Shown here: positions 40,421 through 49,479 of the stretch, in pieces
Position numbering within the stretch: the stretch's first letter is position 1
Layout of the letters: each line of letters begins with the position of its first letter
NCBI RefSeq assembly: GCF_000472785.1
Contig: NZ_AXAL01000015.1
Span: 62,001 to 126,000, forward strand
Direction of reading: 5' to 3'
DNA from: Mesorhizobium loti CJ3sym
GTDB taxonomy: Bacteria > Pseudomonadota > Alphaproteobacteria > Rhizobiales > Rhizobiaceae
Length of the DNA stretch: 64,000 nt
Notes under the pieces: generated by a model
The model's database searches: none
Told to the model about the DNA's origin: nothing
The model's input: only the letters and a program-made list of their open reading frames with translations
Translations under genes and position numbers: made by a program

Positions 40421-42540
40421 CGGAGGGTCTCCTCGGCAAGCTGCGCCTTGCCCGTCACCTTCAGTGCGAAGGAATAGGTATAGGCAATCTCTTCCAGGCG
40501 TGAAAACCGGCCCGACGCACCGGCATGGCCGGAATCCATGTTGATCTTGAACAGCACCGGATTGTCGCCGCTCTTGCGGTCGCGCAGCCGTGCCACCCAT
40601 TTGGCCGGTTCCCAATAGGTGACGCGCGGATCGGTGAGGCCGGCAAGCGCCAGGATCGGCGGATAGTCGAGTGCCGCGACATTGTCATAGGGGGAATAGG
40701 CGGCAATCGTCTGGTAGTCGTCGGCCGACGCGATCGGATTGCCCCATTCCGGCCATTCGGGCGGCGTCAGCGGCAAGGTCGCGTCGAGCATGGTGGTGAG
40801 AACGTCGACGAACGGCACCTCGGCAACGATGCCGCCGAAGCTTTCGGGCGCCATGTTGGCGATGGCGCCCATCAGCATGCCGCCGGCCGATCCGCCTTGC
40901 GCGACAATGCGGTCATGCGCGGTATAGCGCTCGGCGACGAGGTGGCGCGCGCAGGCGATGAAATCGGTGAAGGTGTTCATCTTGGTTGCCCGCTTGCCGT
41001 CATCGTACCAGCCATAACCCTTGTCCTTGCCGCCACGGACATGGGCGATGGCGTAGACGAAGCCGCGGTCGACCAGCGACAGGCAGTTGGTGTTGAAGGC
41101 CGCCGGCACGGTGATGCCATAGGAGCCGTAGCCGTAGAGCAGGCAGGGTGCTGATCCGTCGAGCGGCGTGTCGCGATGGTGCAAAAGCGATATCGGCACC
41201 AATTCGCCATCGGCGGCGGGCGCCATCAGCCGCCTTGTCACATAGTGGTCCGCATCATGGCCGGACGGCACTTCCTGGGTCTTGAGCAACACGCGCTCGC
41301 GGGTGCGCATGTTGTAGTCGAACACCTGCGCCGGCGTCGTCATCGACGAATAGGAAAAGCGCATGATCTCGGTATCGTATTCATAGGAACCCGACAGGCC
41401 GAGCGAGAAGGCCTCCTCGTCGAGAGACAGAAGATGCTCTTCACCGCTGGTGCGGTCGTGCAGGACGATGCGCGGCAGGCCCTCCTTGCGTTCAAGCCGC
41501 ACCATGTGGTCCTTGAAACCGATCACCGACAGGATCAGCCGGCCCGGCTCGTGTGGCACCAGTTCCTGCCAGTTGGCGCGGACCGGATTGCTCGCCGGCG
41601 CCGTCATAATTTTGAAATCCTTGGCGCCGTCAGCATTGGTGAGGATGAAGAAGATGTCGCCGCCTTCCTCCAGCTCATATTGCAGGCCGATCTCGCGCGC
41701 TGAGACCAGCCTGGGTTCGGCAAATGGGTCGCTCGCGCTCAACAGGCGATATTCCGAGGTCTCGTGATCGTTGATGCCGATCATGATCCATTCGTTGTTG
41801 CGGGTGCCGTCGACATTCATGAAGAAGCCGGGGTCGGTTTCCTCGTAGATCAGGCGGTCATTTTCAGGGTTTTGTCCAAGTGCGTGGAACAGCACTTTCG
41901 ATGGTCGGTGGTTGGGGTCGAGACGCGTATAGAAGAACCCGTCATTGCCCCCGTCCCACACACCTGAACCACCGGTGGCGGGAATCTGGTCCGCCAGTTC
42001 CTTGCCATCGGCAAGATCGCGCACGCGCAGCGTGTAAAATTCGGAACCCTTGTCGTCGAAGGCCCACAACAGCTTGCGATGATCGGCCGAATGATCGACA
42101 CCGCCCAGCCGGAAATAGGCCTTGCCTTCGGCTTCCGCGTCGCCGTCGAGCAGGATCTGCTCAGCCCCGCCGTCACGTGGCATGCGGAAATAGCGTGGCT
42201 GCTCGCCGCCGAGCTTGAAGGAAGAACCGTAGGCATAGGGCCCGTCCTGCATCGGAACGGAAGAATCGTCTTCCTTGATGCGCGCCTTCATTTCCTTGAA
42301 GAGTTGCTTTTGCAGGCCTGATGTGTCGGCCATCAGCTTCGACTGGTAGGCATTTTCCGCTTCGAGTTCGGCGCGGATCCCTGCATCGAGCAGGGAAGGG
42401 TCCCGGAACATCTCCTGCCAGTTGTCGGCCCGCAGCCAGGCATATTCATCGGTCCGCGTGATGCCGTGATGTGTGTCGAAGACCGGCCGCTTTTCGGGTG
42501 TTGGCGGGCTGGCGATCGGAAACATGGAAGTCTTGGTCAT
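40417..42540 (-). CDS. ptrB: oligopeptidase B (S9A serine peptidase)
   Basis: A 707-residue prolyl-oligopeptidase-family enzyme. The N-terminal 60-410 region is the beta-propeller (DEYAWLRADNWQEM at the start). The hydrolase domain has the nucleophile in IVAQGGSAGGMLMGAIANM, the Asp after LALAGLTDPRVTYWEPAKW, and the His in NMDSGHAGASGRF. It cuts small peptides after basic residues in the cytoplasm. The length is standard. It leads a two-gene unit with the LysE exporter. Confidence 0.93.
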   Translation of the reverse strand: MTKTSMFPIASPPTPEKRPVFDTHHGITRTDEYAWLRADNWQEMFRDPSLLDAGIRAELEAENAYQSKLMADTSGLQKQLFKEMKARIKEDDSSVPMQDGPYAYGSSFKLGGEQPRYFRMPRDGGAEQILLDGDAEAEGKAYFRLGGVDHSADHRKLLWAFDDKGSEFYTLRVRDLADGKELADQIPATGGSGVWDGGNDGFFYTRLDPNHRPSKVLFHALGQNPENDRLIYEETDPGFFMNVDGTRNNEWIMIGINDHETSEYRLLSASDPFAEPRLVSAREIGLQYELEEGGDIFFILTNADGAKDFKIMTAPASNPVRANWQELVPHEPGRLILSVIGFKDHMVRLERKEGLPRIVLHDRTSGEEHLLSLDEEAFSLGLSGSYEYDTEIMRFSYSSMTTPAQVFDYNMRTRERVLLKTQEVPSGHDADHYVTRRLMAPAADGELVPISLLHHRDTPLDGSAPCLLYGYGSYGITVPAAFNTNCLSLVDRGFVYAIAHVRGGKDKGYGWYDDGKRATKMNTFTDFIACARHLVAERYTAHDRIVAQGGSAGGMLMGAIANMAPESFGGIVAEVPFVDVLTTMLDATLPLTPPEWPEWGNPIASADDYQTIAAYSPYDNVAALDYPPILALAGLTDPRVTYWEPAKWVARLRDRKSGDNPVLFKINMDSGHAGASGRFSRLEEIAYTYSFALKVTGKAQLAEETLR

Positions 42541-43146
42541 TGCGTCTCGCTTGGGAAATATCTTGAGTGGGCAGTGAATACGCCGGTCAGGGCGGGTTCA
42601 AGGGCCGCAGCCTCATGCGACCGTATTCGCGGCTTGGCAAGTGGCCAATGTGCTGGTCGGCGACACGCTCAACGTGGGCCTATGGCAAAATACATCACCT
42701 ATATTGATTGACCGCCATCGATTGGCCCCAGGCCGGCGGCAGGCAGCTCTCTTGTTTGTGTGTGATGCGCGGCAACCTGTGGTTTTGTGGACAGATGTGA
42801 ACAACCAAGACTGTCGGCGCGATAGCAAAGCAAACCAGAGCATTGAAACCTGCTTTGTGAGTTATCGCGAATGTAACGAGGGACTGACGTTACGTCAGGC
42901 TTTGCCGGTTTGGCGTGCGAAATATCGAAAAATTACATGATGCACGAAAGATTGAAGCTGATCCGCGAATAGTTGATCAACATCCTTAAATATAATGCAG
43001 AGACCGAATTGACTTACTTGCTTTATGGTCGCATTGATGTGCCCGCGATACGAATCGCAGGAAATCTACCTGCACAAAATTCGTGCAATGCCCTGTCTGT
43101 AAAAAAGGGCGCAGATCGACGTAACTCTTGTTGGGGCCTGAAGATC
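42541..43146. other. 606-base non-coding region upstream of mucR
   Basis: No gene is supported here. The half next to mucR is AT-rich (TTAAATATAAT near 42990), as expected for a MucR-autoregulated promoter region. A perfect 15-base dyad, CTGACGTTACGTCAG, lies at 42884-42898. A small hairpin, GCCCT with AGGGC around an A-rich loop, lies near 43090-43112 in the leader. Confidence 0.55.
42884..42898. promoter_or_regulatory. 15-base perfect dyad, possible operator
   Basis: CTGACGT and ACGTCAG surround a central T. It sits 249 bases before mucR and 344 bases from the divergent oligopeptidase start. The binding protein is unknown. Confidence 0.4.
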
Positions 43147-43572
43147 ATGGATATTGTCGAAACACCTTCCAGAAACAACGATGCGCTGATCGAGTTGACC
43201 GCCGATGTGGTGGCCGCCTATGTCAGCAACAATCCCGTGCCGGTCGGCGAACTGCCGAACCTCATATCCGATGTCCATGCCGCTCTCGGGCGTGTGGGCG
43301 GAACCACCGAACAGCCCCCTGCCGACAAGCAGAAGCCGGCTGTCAACCCGAAGCGCTCGGTTCATGACGACTATATTGTCTGTCTTGAAGACGGCAAGAA
43401 GTTCAAGTCGCTCAAGCGTCACCTGATGACCCACTATGACCTGACGCCGGACCAGTATCGCGAAAAGTGGAATCTTGACCCGAGCTATCCGATGGTTGCG
43501 CCGAACTACGCCGCGGCCCGCTCGCAGCTCGCCAAGAAAATGGGCCTTGGCCGCAAGCGCAAGACGCGGTAA
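43147..43572 (+). CDS. mucR: MucR/Ros-family global regulator
   Basis: A 141-residue regulator. An N-terminal oligomerisation helix (LIELTADVVAAYVSNNPVPV) is followed by the zinc-finger-like domain DDYIVCLEDGKKFKSLKRHL with TPDQYREKWNLDPSYPMVAP. In Ros the first metal pair is C-x-x-C; here only one Cys is present (VCLED), the second position being Asp. The Mesorhizobium loti Ml-type paralogues are known to fold with altered or no zinc. It represses exopolysaccharide, motility and virulence/symbiosis genes and usually itself. It has a strong terminator. Confidence 0.92.
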   Translation: MDIVETPSRNNDALIELTADVVAAYVSNNPVPVGELPNLISDVHAALGRVGGTTEQPPADKQKPAVNPKRSVHDDYIVCLEDGKKFKSLKRHLMTHYDLTPDQYREKWNLDPSYPMVAPNYAAARSQLAKKMGLGRKRKTR

Positions 43573-43601
43573 TCGCTGCTTTGTCAGGTCAAAGCTGAAT
43601 C

Positions 43602-43630
43602 AACGGCGCTTTCGGGCGCCGTTTGATTTT
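43602..43630 (+). terminator. rho-independent terminator of mucR
   Basis: The stem AACGGCGC (43602-43609) pairs with GCGCCGTT (43616-43623), followed by TGATTTT. Confidence 0.8.
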
Positions 43631-43658
43631 GTGAGGGCCGTTGGCCGGCCGGAGGGCG

Positions 43659-44087
43659 TCAGGCGGTCTGCGCGAGTGCCACTTCGGCATCGCGCTTGAT
43701 GCGCTTGACCATCGAGCGAAGGCCATTGGCGCGCTGCGGCGACAGGTGCTCGTCCAGGCCGAGCTCTTTTAGCGTTGCTTCGGCATCGGTTTTCTGGATT
43801 TCGCTGGCGGTCTTTCCGGAAAACAGCGCCAGCATGATAGCGACCAGCCCGCGCACGATATGGGCGTCCGAATCGCCGGTGAAGGTGATGACCGGATCGC
43901 TGCCCGGCCCGCGTTGGGTGGTCAGCCAGACCTGACTGACACAACCTGGCACCTTGTTGGCGGCATTGCGCTGCTCATCGGGAAATGGCGGCAGCGCCTC
44001 GCCCAGTTCGATCACATAGCGGTAGCGGTCTTCCCATTCATCAAGGAACGAAAAATCGTCGCGGATCGTCTGGATCGTGGTCGTCAT
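43659..44087 (-). CDS. sufE: SufE-family cysteine desulfuration protein
   Basis: A 142-residue protein that accepts sulfur from the SufS desulfurase for iron-sulfur cluster assembly. The acceptor Cys is in NKVPGCVSQVWL. The N-terminal RDDFSFLDEWEDRYRYVIEL and the Arg in IVRGLVAIMLALFSGK are typical. The ATG at 44087 matches the family start. It lies apart from any suf operon, as in many rhizobia. It is convergent with mucR and separated from it by a terminator. Confidence 0.9.
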   Translation of the reverse strand: MTTTIQTIRDDFSFLDEWEDRYRYVIELGEALPPFPDEQRNAANKVPGCVSQVWLTTQRGPGSDPVITFTGDSDAHIVRGLVAIMLALFSGKTASEIQKTDAEATLKELGLDEHLSPQRANGLRSMVKRIKRDAEVALAQTA

Positions 44088-44126
44088 GATCCCGGATATA
44101 GTCACGCGGCAGCGCCGCGTCACGAG

Positions 44127-44174
44127 AAAAACAAAGACACCGCGGGCGTCGAGAGGGCAGACGGCCCGCGGTGT
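44127..44174 (-). terminator. terminator of the DUF5330 gene
   Basis: Read on the minus strand, an 11-bp stem ACACCGCGGGC/GCCCGCGGTGT (44164-44174 with 44137-44147) is followed by CTTTGTTTTTC. A second short stem (ACGCGGC/GCCGCGT) lies just beyond at about 44104-44120. Confidence 0.75.
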
Positions 44175-44188
44175 GCCGTCGAGACGGC

Positions 44189-44539
44189 TTAATTCCTTAT
44201 CGGCAGGTTGACGGTCTCGGGCAGGACGATTTCTTCCGGCACGCTGCCTGTCGTTGTCGAGGTGTCTGGGCCGGCGGACTTGTCGTCCAGCATGGCTGCC
44301 GCGATCTTGGCCGTCTCCTTGGCACGCGCGGTGATGGTGTGCATCGCCGACTTGCCGGTTTCACAGACATCGGGTTTGCGCTCGCAGATGCCGGCAATAT
44401 CGCCCACCGCATCGCGTGCCGCGAACAGGGCCTGGATCGGCCCGACGCTTTCCTGCCCCGGCTCGTCGGAACCGACACTCAGCGGCAGCGCCAGCAGCAC
44501 AAGTGAAAACCAGAAAGCCATTCTTATCAGGAAGAACAT
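44189..44539 (-). CDS. DUF5330-type small exported protein
   Basis: A 116-residue protein with an N-terminal membrane/signal segment (MAFWFSLVLLALPLSVG). A helical region carries two Cys (ICERKPDVCETGKSAM). The C-terminus is Thr/Pro-rich and ends VLPETVNLPIRN. This matches a conserved small-protein family of Rhizobiales with no known role. A strong terminator follows. It probably sits in the inner membrane facing the periplasm. Confidence 0.75.
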   Translation of the reverse strand: MFFLIRMAFWFSLVLLALPLSVGSDEPGQESVGPIQALFAARDAVGDIAGICERKPDVCETGKSAMHTITARAKETAKIAAAMLDDKSAGPDTSTTTGSVPEEIVLPETVNLPIRN

Positions 44540-44940
44540 GCCTTGCCTCTCGTCGTGACCGGATCATGCATCACATGGCATGACCTCTTTTATGGGCAGG
44601 ATGTTGGCACACAGGCACAAAGGACGGCTTGCAAGTTAGACGAGAATTTTCCTCAAATTTTAGGCAAATCCGAAAGGAAGCGTGTTGCAACCGATTTGTT
44701 TCATATCGGGACCATTCGCGTTACCATCCGATAACCATTTATCTGGTTGTTTGCATTGCAGTTTTCTTGAGTTCGGGCGGCTCTCTTCCCGCCCATGGTC
44801 CGCCGACGGCAGGCGTTGGCGGATAACGCTCCATTTACTATGGCGGCATTTGCACGGGTTTTCGGCAGCGAGCGTCCCGATATTTGCCGCAGGCCGGGCG
44901 TTGGTCGGCCCTGCCTTATCCATTCCTTAAACGCTGGATG
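44540..44940. other. 401-base intergenic region
   Basis: It separates the divergent DUF5330 and histidine kinase genes. AT-rich patches near 44640-44760 suggest promoters for one or both. No repeat, RNA or small gene stands out. Confidence 0.5.
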
Positions 44941-46821
44941 AGAGTTTCAGAGGCAATCAAAAGAATCTGCAAAAGCAGTGCTGTTCACGACGAGTGCGAG
45001 TGCGTTGAGTTGAGTTTGATCAAGGCCAGATACGCTGAATTGCCTGGCGCGATTGCCGCCGGTTGCGAACGTATGGTCCATCCCTCCATTCTTGGGCAGA
45101 GCGACCGCGAGCGCCAGCGCCGCTTCATCGGCGTCATGCTGGCGGCGCCGTTCTTTGCCGCCGGCGCTGCGGTCACGCTGGTCACATCGGGCATGGGTGC
45201 CGCGGTCACCATGGTGGCCATCTTCTCAGCCTTCGGCCTGTGCTGGTTCGTCGCCTTGCTGGTGGCAGCGACCGGCAAGATGGCCGTGGCGGCGCGGATC
45301 GCCCTGGCGATGGCGGCTGTTGCTCTTGGCGGTCTCATCGCCGCCGCCGGCGGGTTGAGTTCTCCTGTCGCCATGCTCGCCGTGGCGCTGCCCTTCGAAG
45401 CCTGGTGGATCGGCGCCTCGCGGCGTACGGCCCTGTGGGGGGCTGTTTCGGCCATTGTCGCCATTGCTCTTCAGCCGCTGGCCGCGGCCTTTATGCCAAT
45501 CGCGGGCGCGCAGATCGCTGCCTGGCACTGGCTGGTGCCATTGGCCTGGGCGTTGACGATGGTCCCGCGCCTGTCGGCGTTTCGCCACACCGCCGGTGCA
45601 GCCGACACGCTGGATAGCGTTGATAGGCTGGAAGACATCATCGATGCGGTGGTTTTTCGCGTCGCCCGCCAAGGCGAGGTGCTCGATGCGTCCGCCAGGG
45701 CGCGCACGCTTTTGAAGTTGCCGCCGGAACTGCTTTGCGGAACCGGCTTCTTCGACCGCGTCCACCTGTCAGACCGCGTCTGCTATCTCAGCGCCCTGGC
45801 CGACATGCGTGATGGCGCCCTGTCGCGCCGCCTCGAGTTGCGCATCAGGCTGCCTCAGAATGGCAACGGCCAGAATGACAATCGCCTGGCGGCCGACAAT
45901 TACCGGCCATTCCTGCTGGAACTGGTGCGCGGTGTGGAACATAGCGACGTCTTCACGCTGGTCCTGCGCGAGAATGACGAGACTGCCCGGCTGCGCGAAG
46001 AACTGGCAGAAGCCAATGAGGCAGCGGTCGCCGCTGAAGTGGCCAAGGGACGGTTCCTGGCGGTGGTAAGCCATGAGCTGCGCACGCCATTGAACGCGAT
46101 CATCGGCTTCTCGGACATGCTGCTGCATGAGATGTTCGGCGCCTTCAAGGATCCGCGCCAGAAGGAATATGTCACCCTGGTGCGGGATTCGGGCCAACAC
46201 CTTTTGGCCGTCGTGACATCCATACTCGACGTATCGAGGATCGAATCGGGCGCCTACGCGACCGAACCGGAGCCGTTCCGGTTCATGGAAGCTGTCGACA
46301 TGTGCCAGTCGATGATGCGGCTGCAGGCGCAGGCAAAGAACATCGACCTGCAGGCGCAGATCGCTCCCGACGCCGGCGACATCAATGCGGATCGCCGCGC
46401 CGTGCAGCAGATCCTGATCAACCTCGTCTCCAACGCGATCAAGTTCACACCCGACGGCGGCGATGTCGTCGTCGGCGCCAAGCGGATAGGCTCGCGCCTG
46501 CATTTCTGGGTCAGGGATACCGGCATCGGCATTGCCGAGGAGGATTTCGCCAATCTCGGCAAGCCCTTCATGCAGATCCAGAACGACTATACCCGCCGTT
46601 TCGAGGGGACCGGTCTTGGCCTGTCACTGGTGAAGGGTCTGGTGGCACTGCACGAAGGCACCATGTCGATCGAAAGCATGCCGGGTGAGGGCACCACGGT
46701 GACCATCAGCCTGCCGGTCAACGGGCCGAAAGGGCGCCCGGCCAACCAGGCAGGGGTGCTGACGATGCCGGTGACGAGGGCGAAAGGGGACAGAAATGGC
46801 TCGCTCCGCAAAACAGCCTAA
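44941..46821 (+). CDS. membrane sensor histidine kinase
   Basis: A 626-residue kinase. Residues about 55-210 hold several hydrophobic segments (about six predicted helices, e.g. AAVTMVAIFSAFGLCWFVAL). A PAS-like region follows (about 235-345). The HisKA H-box is FLAVVSHELRTPLNAIIGFS, then the N box (QILINLVSNAIKFTPDGG), G1 (VRDTGIGIAEEDF) and G2 (FEGTGLGLSLVKGL). No receiver domain or response regulator is adjacent. The ATG at 44941 is an upstream-most reasonable start; MVHPSI at about residue 45 is possible. It overlaps the peptidoglycan-binding gene by 26 bases, so the two are linked, suggesting an envelope-related signal. Confidence 0.88.
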   Translation, partial: RVSEAIKRICKSSAVHDECECVELSLIKARYAELPGAIAAGCERMVHPSILGQSDRERQRRFIGVMLAAPFFAAGAAVTLVTSGMGAAVTMVAIFSAFGLCWFVALLVAATGKMAVAARIALAMAAVALGGLIAAAGGLSSPVAMLAVALPFEAWWIGASRRTALWGAVSAIVAIALQPLAAAFMPIAGAQIAAWHWLVPLAWALTMVPRLSAFRHTAGAADTLDSVDRLEDIIDAVVFRVARQGEVLDASARARTLLKLPPELLCGTGFFDRVHLSDRVCYLSALADMRDGALSRRLELRIRLPQNGNGQNDNRLAADNYRPFLLELVRGVEHSDVFTLVLRENDETARLREELAEANEAAVAAEVAKGRFLAVVSHELRTPLNAIIGFSDMLLHEMFGAFKDPRQKEYVTLVRDSGQHLLAVVTSILDVSRIESGAYATEPEPFRFMEAVDMCQSMMRLQAQAKNIDLQAQIAPDAGDINADRRAVQQILINLVSNAIKFTPDGGDVVVGAKRIGSRLHFWVRDTGIGIAEEDFANLGKPFMQIQNDYTRRFEGTGLGLSLVKGLVALHEGTMSIESMPGEGTTVTISLPVNGPKGRPANQAGVLTMPVTRAKGDRNGSLRKTA

Positions 46822-47611
46822 GGCGGTCAAGCGCCGCAGCAACGCTTTTCAGGACGGCGCCATCGCCGTCGGCGGGATGATTTCGCGCAATCCCGTCCTG
46901 GTGGGCGGATCGACCGCATTCCTGGTGACGCTGTTCTATGTCTCGGCCAATGCGCTGTGGTATCAGCCTTTCCCGCATGCTGGGGCGTTCTTCGCCACCC
47001 GCACCTTCCAGGGTGTTCCGCACGCCGCCGCCGACGAGCCGGAGACGACGATCAACATCGAGCGGCCGAATGCGGCACCCGCACCGATGAAGGGCGATCC
47101 GGTGGTCGAGCAGGTGCAAGGCATCTTGAAGGATCTCGATTTCTATCCGGGCACGGTCGACGGCATTTCCGGCCCCAACACGCGCAAGGCCATCCAGGCC
47201 TATCAGCAGAAGGTCGGGCTCAACGCTTCCGGCGAGATCGACGCGCTGCTGCTGGATCAGCTTGGCGCAAGGCCGAAGACTGCTGCCGTGCCGAAACCGC
47301 AGCCACGTCCCGACGTATCGCCAGCCGCTGTTCCGGTGTCGTTGCAGACGAATTCCGGGCAGACGAATTCCGGCCAGACGAATTCGGGGCCGACGAACGC
47401 CGCCCCAATCGAGGGACCCGATCCCCGCATCGTCAAGATCCAGGCCGGTCTGAAGGCATTCGGCAATGACGACATGCGGCTGGACGGTGTCGTCGGTACC
47501 CGCACCAAGGCGGCGATCAAGGAATTCCAGTCACTGTTCGGCCTGCCGCAGACCGGTGAACCCGACGAGATCGTCTACGTCAAGATGCGTGAGATCGGCC
47601 TGACCAACTGA
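46796..47611 (+). CDS. peptidoglycan-binding membrane protein
   Basis: A 271-residue protein. A basic cytoplasmic start (residues 1-20) and a single membrane segment (LVGGSTAFLVTLFYVSANAL) lead to two peptidoglycan-binding-1 domains: about 100-150 (VQGILKDLDFYPGTVDGISG) and about 205-265 (VKIQAGLKAFGNDDMRLDGV, then TKAAIKEFQSLFGLP). They are joined by a Pro-rich linker and a short tandem repeat (QTNSG three times, then PTN). Its start lies inside the histidine kinase gene, so the two are coupled. It may connect wall state to the kinase. Confidence 0.87.
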   Translation: MARSAKQPKAVKRRSNAFQDGAIAVGGMISRNPVLVGGSTAFLVTLFYVSANALWYQPFPHAGAFFATRTFQGVPHAAADEPETTINIERPNAAPAPMKGDPVVEQVQGILKDLDFYPGTVDGISGPNTRKAIQAYQQKVGLNASGEIDALLLDQLGARPKTAAVPKPQPRPDVSPAAVPVSLQTNSGQTNSGQTNSGPTNAAPIEGPDPRIVKIQAGLKAFGNDDMRLDGVVGTRTKAAIKEFQSLFGLPQTGEPDEIVYVKMREIGLTN

Positions 47612-47681
47612 GGCCCGAAACGACGGCTCGCCCAGTAGCTGAAATATAGATACATAGCCCGCACACTTTGCGGAGTTTCCC

Positions 47682-48029
47682 ATGCGCGTCACATCGGATT
47701 TATGGGTTTCTGCCTTGGTGCGCCGGGTTTTCGGCGCCGGCGGCTTTGCCGCCGTGGTCAACCGTGGCGCGACCGAGGCCGGCGCCGTTTTCGTACTGGC
47801 GCGAGGCAGGCTGGGCGAAATCACCCTCTACGGACCGGCGCCGCAGACAAGTTATGATTCGGCCAAGCCGGACGATCGCTTCTTCAGCCTTCTCGCTGCC
47901 AGTGATGATCCAGCCGTGCTCGATGCCCGCCTTGAGAGGGAAAAGAAGTTTGACCCCGACATCTGGGTGGTCGAGATCGAGGCTGGCACCGTTCCCGTCG
48001 AGGAACTTATTTCCGTGAAGACGCCCTGA
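47682..48029 (+). CDS. DUF1491 family protein
   Basis: A 115-residue cytoplasmic protein matching the alphaproteobacterial DUF1491 family: start LWVSALVRRVFGAGGFAAVV, then RGATEAGAVFVLARG and LEREKKFDPDIWVVEIE. No function is known. It is convergent with the DUF2336 gene and overlaps its 3' end by 23 bases. Confidence 0.85.
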   Translation: MRVTSDLWVSALVRRVFGAGGFAAVVNRGATEAGAVFVLARGRLGEITLYGPAPQTSYDSAKPDDRFFSLLAASDDPAVLDARLEREKKFDPDIWVVEIEAGTVPVEELISVKTP

Positions 48030-49086
48030 GGCCGGGAGCAGCGGCTTCGTCGCTGTTCGAGGCCTCGCGGCTATCGCTATTTGCGGGAGAAGCGTCGCGA
48101 ACCATCCTGGACAGCGTCTCGGCTTTCCATCCCCGCACCCTGTCCAGAGCCACATCGCGATGCAGCAGACGGTAGCGGTCGAGATAGGTGCGGATGGCCT
48201 GCGGATGCGGGAATAGGCTCGGATAGATGGCGACCGTGATCAGGAATGCCCTGTCTTCGCTGAAGTCGAGCGAGCGCAGCGCCGCAAGCAGTGAGGCGTA
48301 GTTCTGGTTGGCGGTCAGCGAGCGGGCGGTCGAGAAATCGATGTCGAGGGCGTCGGCAAGCGCGGTCTGGAAGAACGCGGCGTTTCCCGTCAGCGCCGTC
48401 TCGCGCAGCTTGACATAGGTATCCGAACCGGGGAACGCATCGACCTTCGCCGCTGATGCTTCGTCGCCGGTGCGCATCATGGAGCGCAGCCTGCGCCGCG
48501 CATTCTCGGCGGCAATGCCGGAGGATTGTTGCTCTGTCGCGCTGTCTTCGGTCGCTTCGGCTTTTGCGGTTGCAACGGTTTGTGCGGTAGGGGCTTGCAC
48601 CTCCGGTTCCCGCACCCGCACCAGCGTCGGTCTTTCGAGCGCCCTTATCAGATCGGCGATGGTCGGGTTCAGGTCCTTGCGGCGCGCGATGGCGCGCGCA
48701 TGCGGCAGCCCATGCCGGCCGATCAGCGCGATAAGGTCGATATCGCTGACGGCGCGCGAGCGGATCAGCAGCGGCGCGGCAATATCGACCGGCTCCTCGC
48801 ACAGGCGCCGCACAAGTGCTGCGGGGGCATATTCGCATTCGGAAAGGGCGGCGGCCACGTAGCGTCGCGATTCGACGGACACATCATCGAACAGCGGCAG
48901 CGTCAGGTCCTCGAGCTGGCCGATCTCGCGGCGTGACGGGCGGGTGAGGCAACAGAACGCCGATACCGCGGCGCGGAACAGCCTTTCAGCCCGACCCGAT
49001 TCCGTTCGTACAGCGATTTGCCTGAAGTCCGAAGATGACACGAAGGATACGCCTGACAACAGATACACAACCTTGGTCACGCTCAA
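48007..49086 (-). CDS. DUF2336 family helical-repeat protein
   Basis: A 359-residue all-helical protein of HEAT-like character, matching the DUF2336 group (VESRRYVAAALSECEYAPAA, PLLIRSRAVSDIDLIALIGR, and a central Ala/Glu-rich linker). The C-terminal part has DIDFSTARSLTANQNYASLL. Such proteins are common in Rhizobiales and Caulobacterales; their role is unknown. The first about 45 residues are poorly conserved, so the true start could lie further in. The overlap with DUF1491 means the two convergent transcripts share sequence. Confidence 0.72.
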   Translation of the reverse strand: MSVTKVVYLLSGVSFVSSSDFRQIAVRTESGRAERLFRAAVSAFCCLTRPSRREIGQLEDLTLPLFDDVSVESRRYVAAALSECEYAPAALVRRLCEEPVDIAAPLLIRSRAVSDIDLIALIGRHGLPHARAIARRKDLNPTIADLIRALERPTLVRVREPEVQAPTAQTVATAKAEATEDSATEQQSSGIAAENARRRLRSMMRTGDEASAAKVDAFPGSDTYVKLRETALTGNAAFFQTALADALDIDFSTARSLTANQNYASLLAALRSLDFSEDRAFLITVAIYPSLFPHPQAIRTYLDRYRLLHRDVALDRVRGWKAETLSRMVRDASPANSDSREASNSDEAAAPGLRASSRK

Positions 49087-49233
49087 CCGGGAGTTATGTC
49101 GGTTTCGCGATCGCCAAGAACAAAGATCAAGTTAGCGACGATCCGTTAGCGCTCCGTTAACCCTCTGCCGGCCTTAATAACATTTGGAGGCGTTGCGTTG
49201 TGCTCCGGGGAAACCGAGAGGAATGCGCGAATC

Positions 49234-49419
49234 ATGGGCATGGTACTGTCTTTCGTGCCGCGAGCGGCACCAACCAATCGAGCCAAGCAAACCGCTGAAA
49301 TACCGGCGGCGGTGATCATCTTTCCTGGCATCCGCTATGAGCGGTCCAGCGCCGCTGATGCGCGGCCTGCCGGGCCAGACAAGCCGGGATCGCCACGGAC
49401 GCCGATGCCGCATCACTGA
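49234..49419 (+). CDS. short conserved rhizobial protein
   Basis: A 61-residue protein: MGMVLSFVPRAAPTNR, then AAVIIFPGIRYER and a Pro-rich tail. The IIFPGIRYER block is one I recall from small hypothetical proteins in Mesorhizobium and relatives. The ATG at 49234 is preferred over upstream alternatives (49198). The sequence is basic, without a signal or membrane segment. It is an isolated gene; function unknown. Confidence 0.6.
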   Translation: MGMVLSFVPRAAPTNRAKQTAEIPAAVIIFPGIRYERSSAADARPAGPDKPGSPRTPMPHH

Positions 49420-49479
49420 GCCTGCTGAAGCCGCGGCCTGGCCCGTCAGGTTGACAGCTCGCGACCGTTGTTTAGCGGC

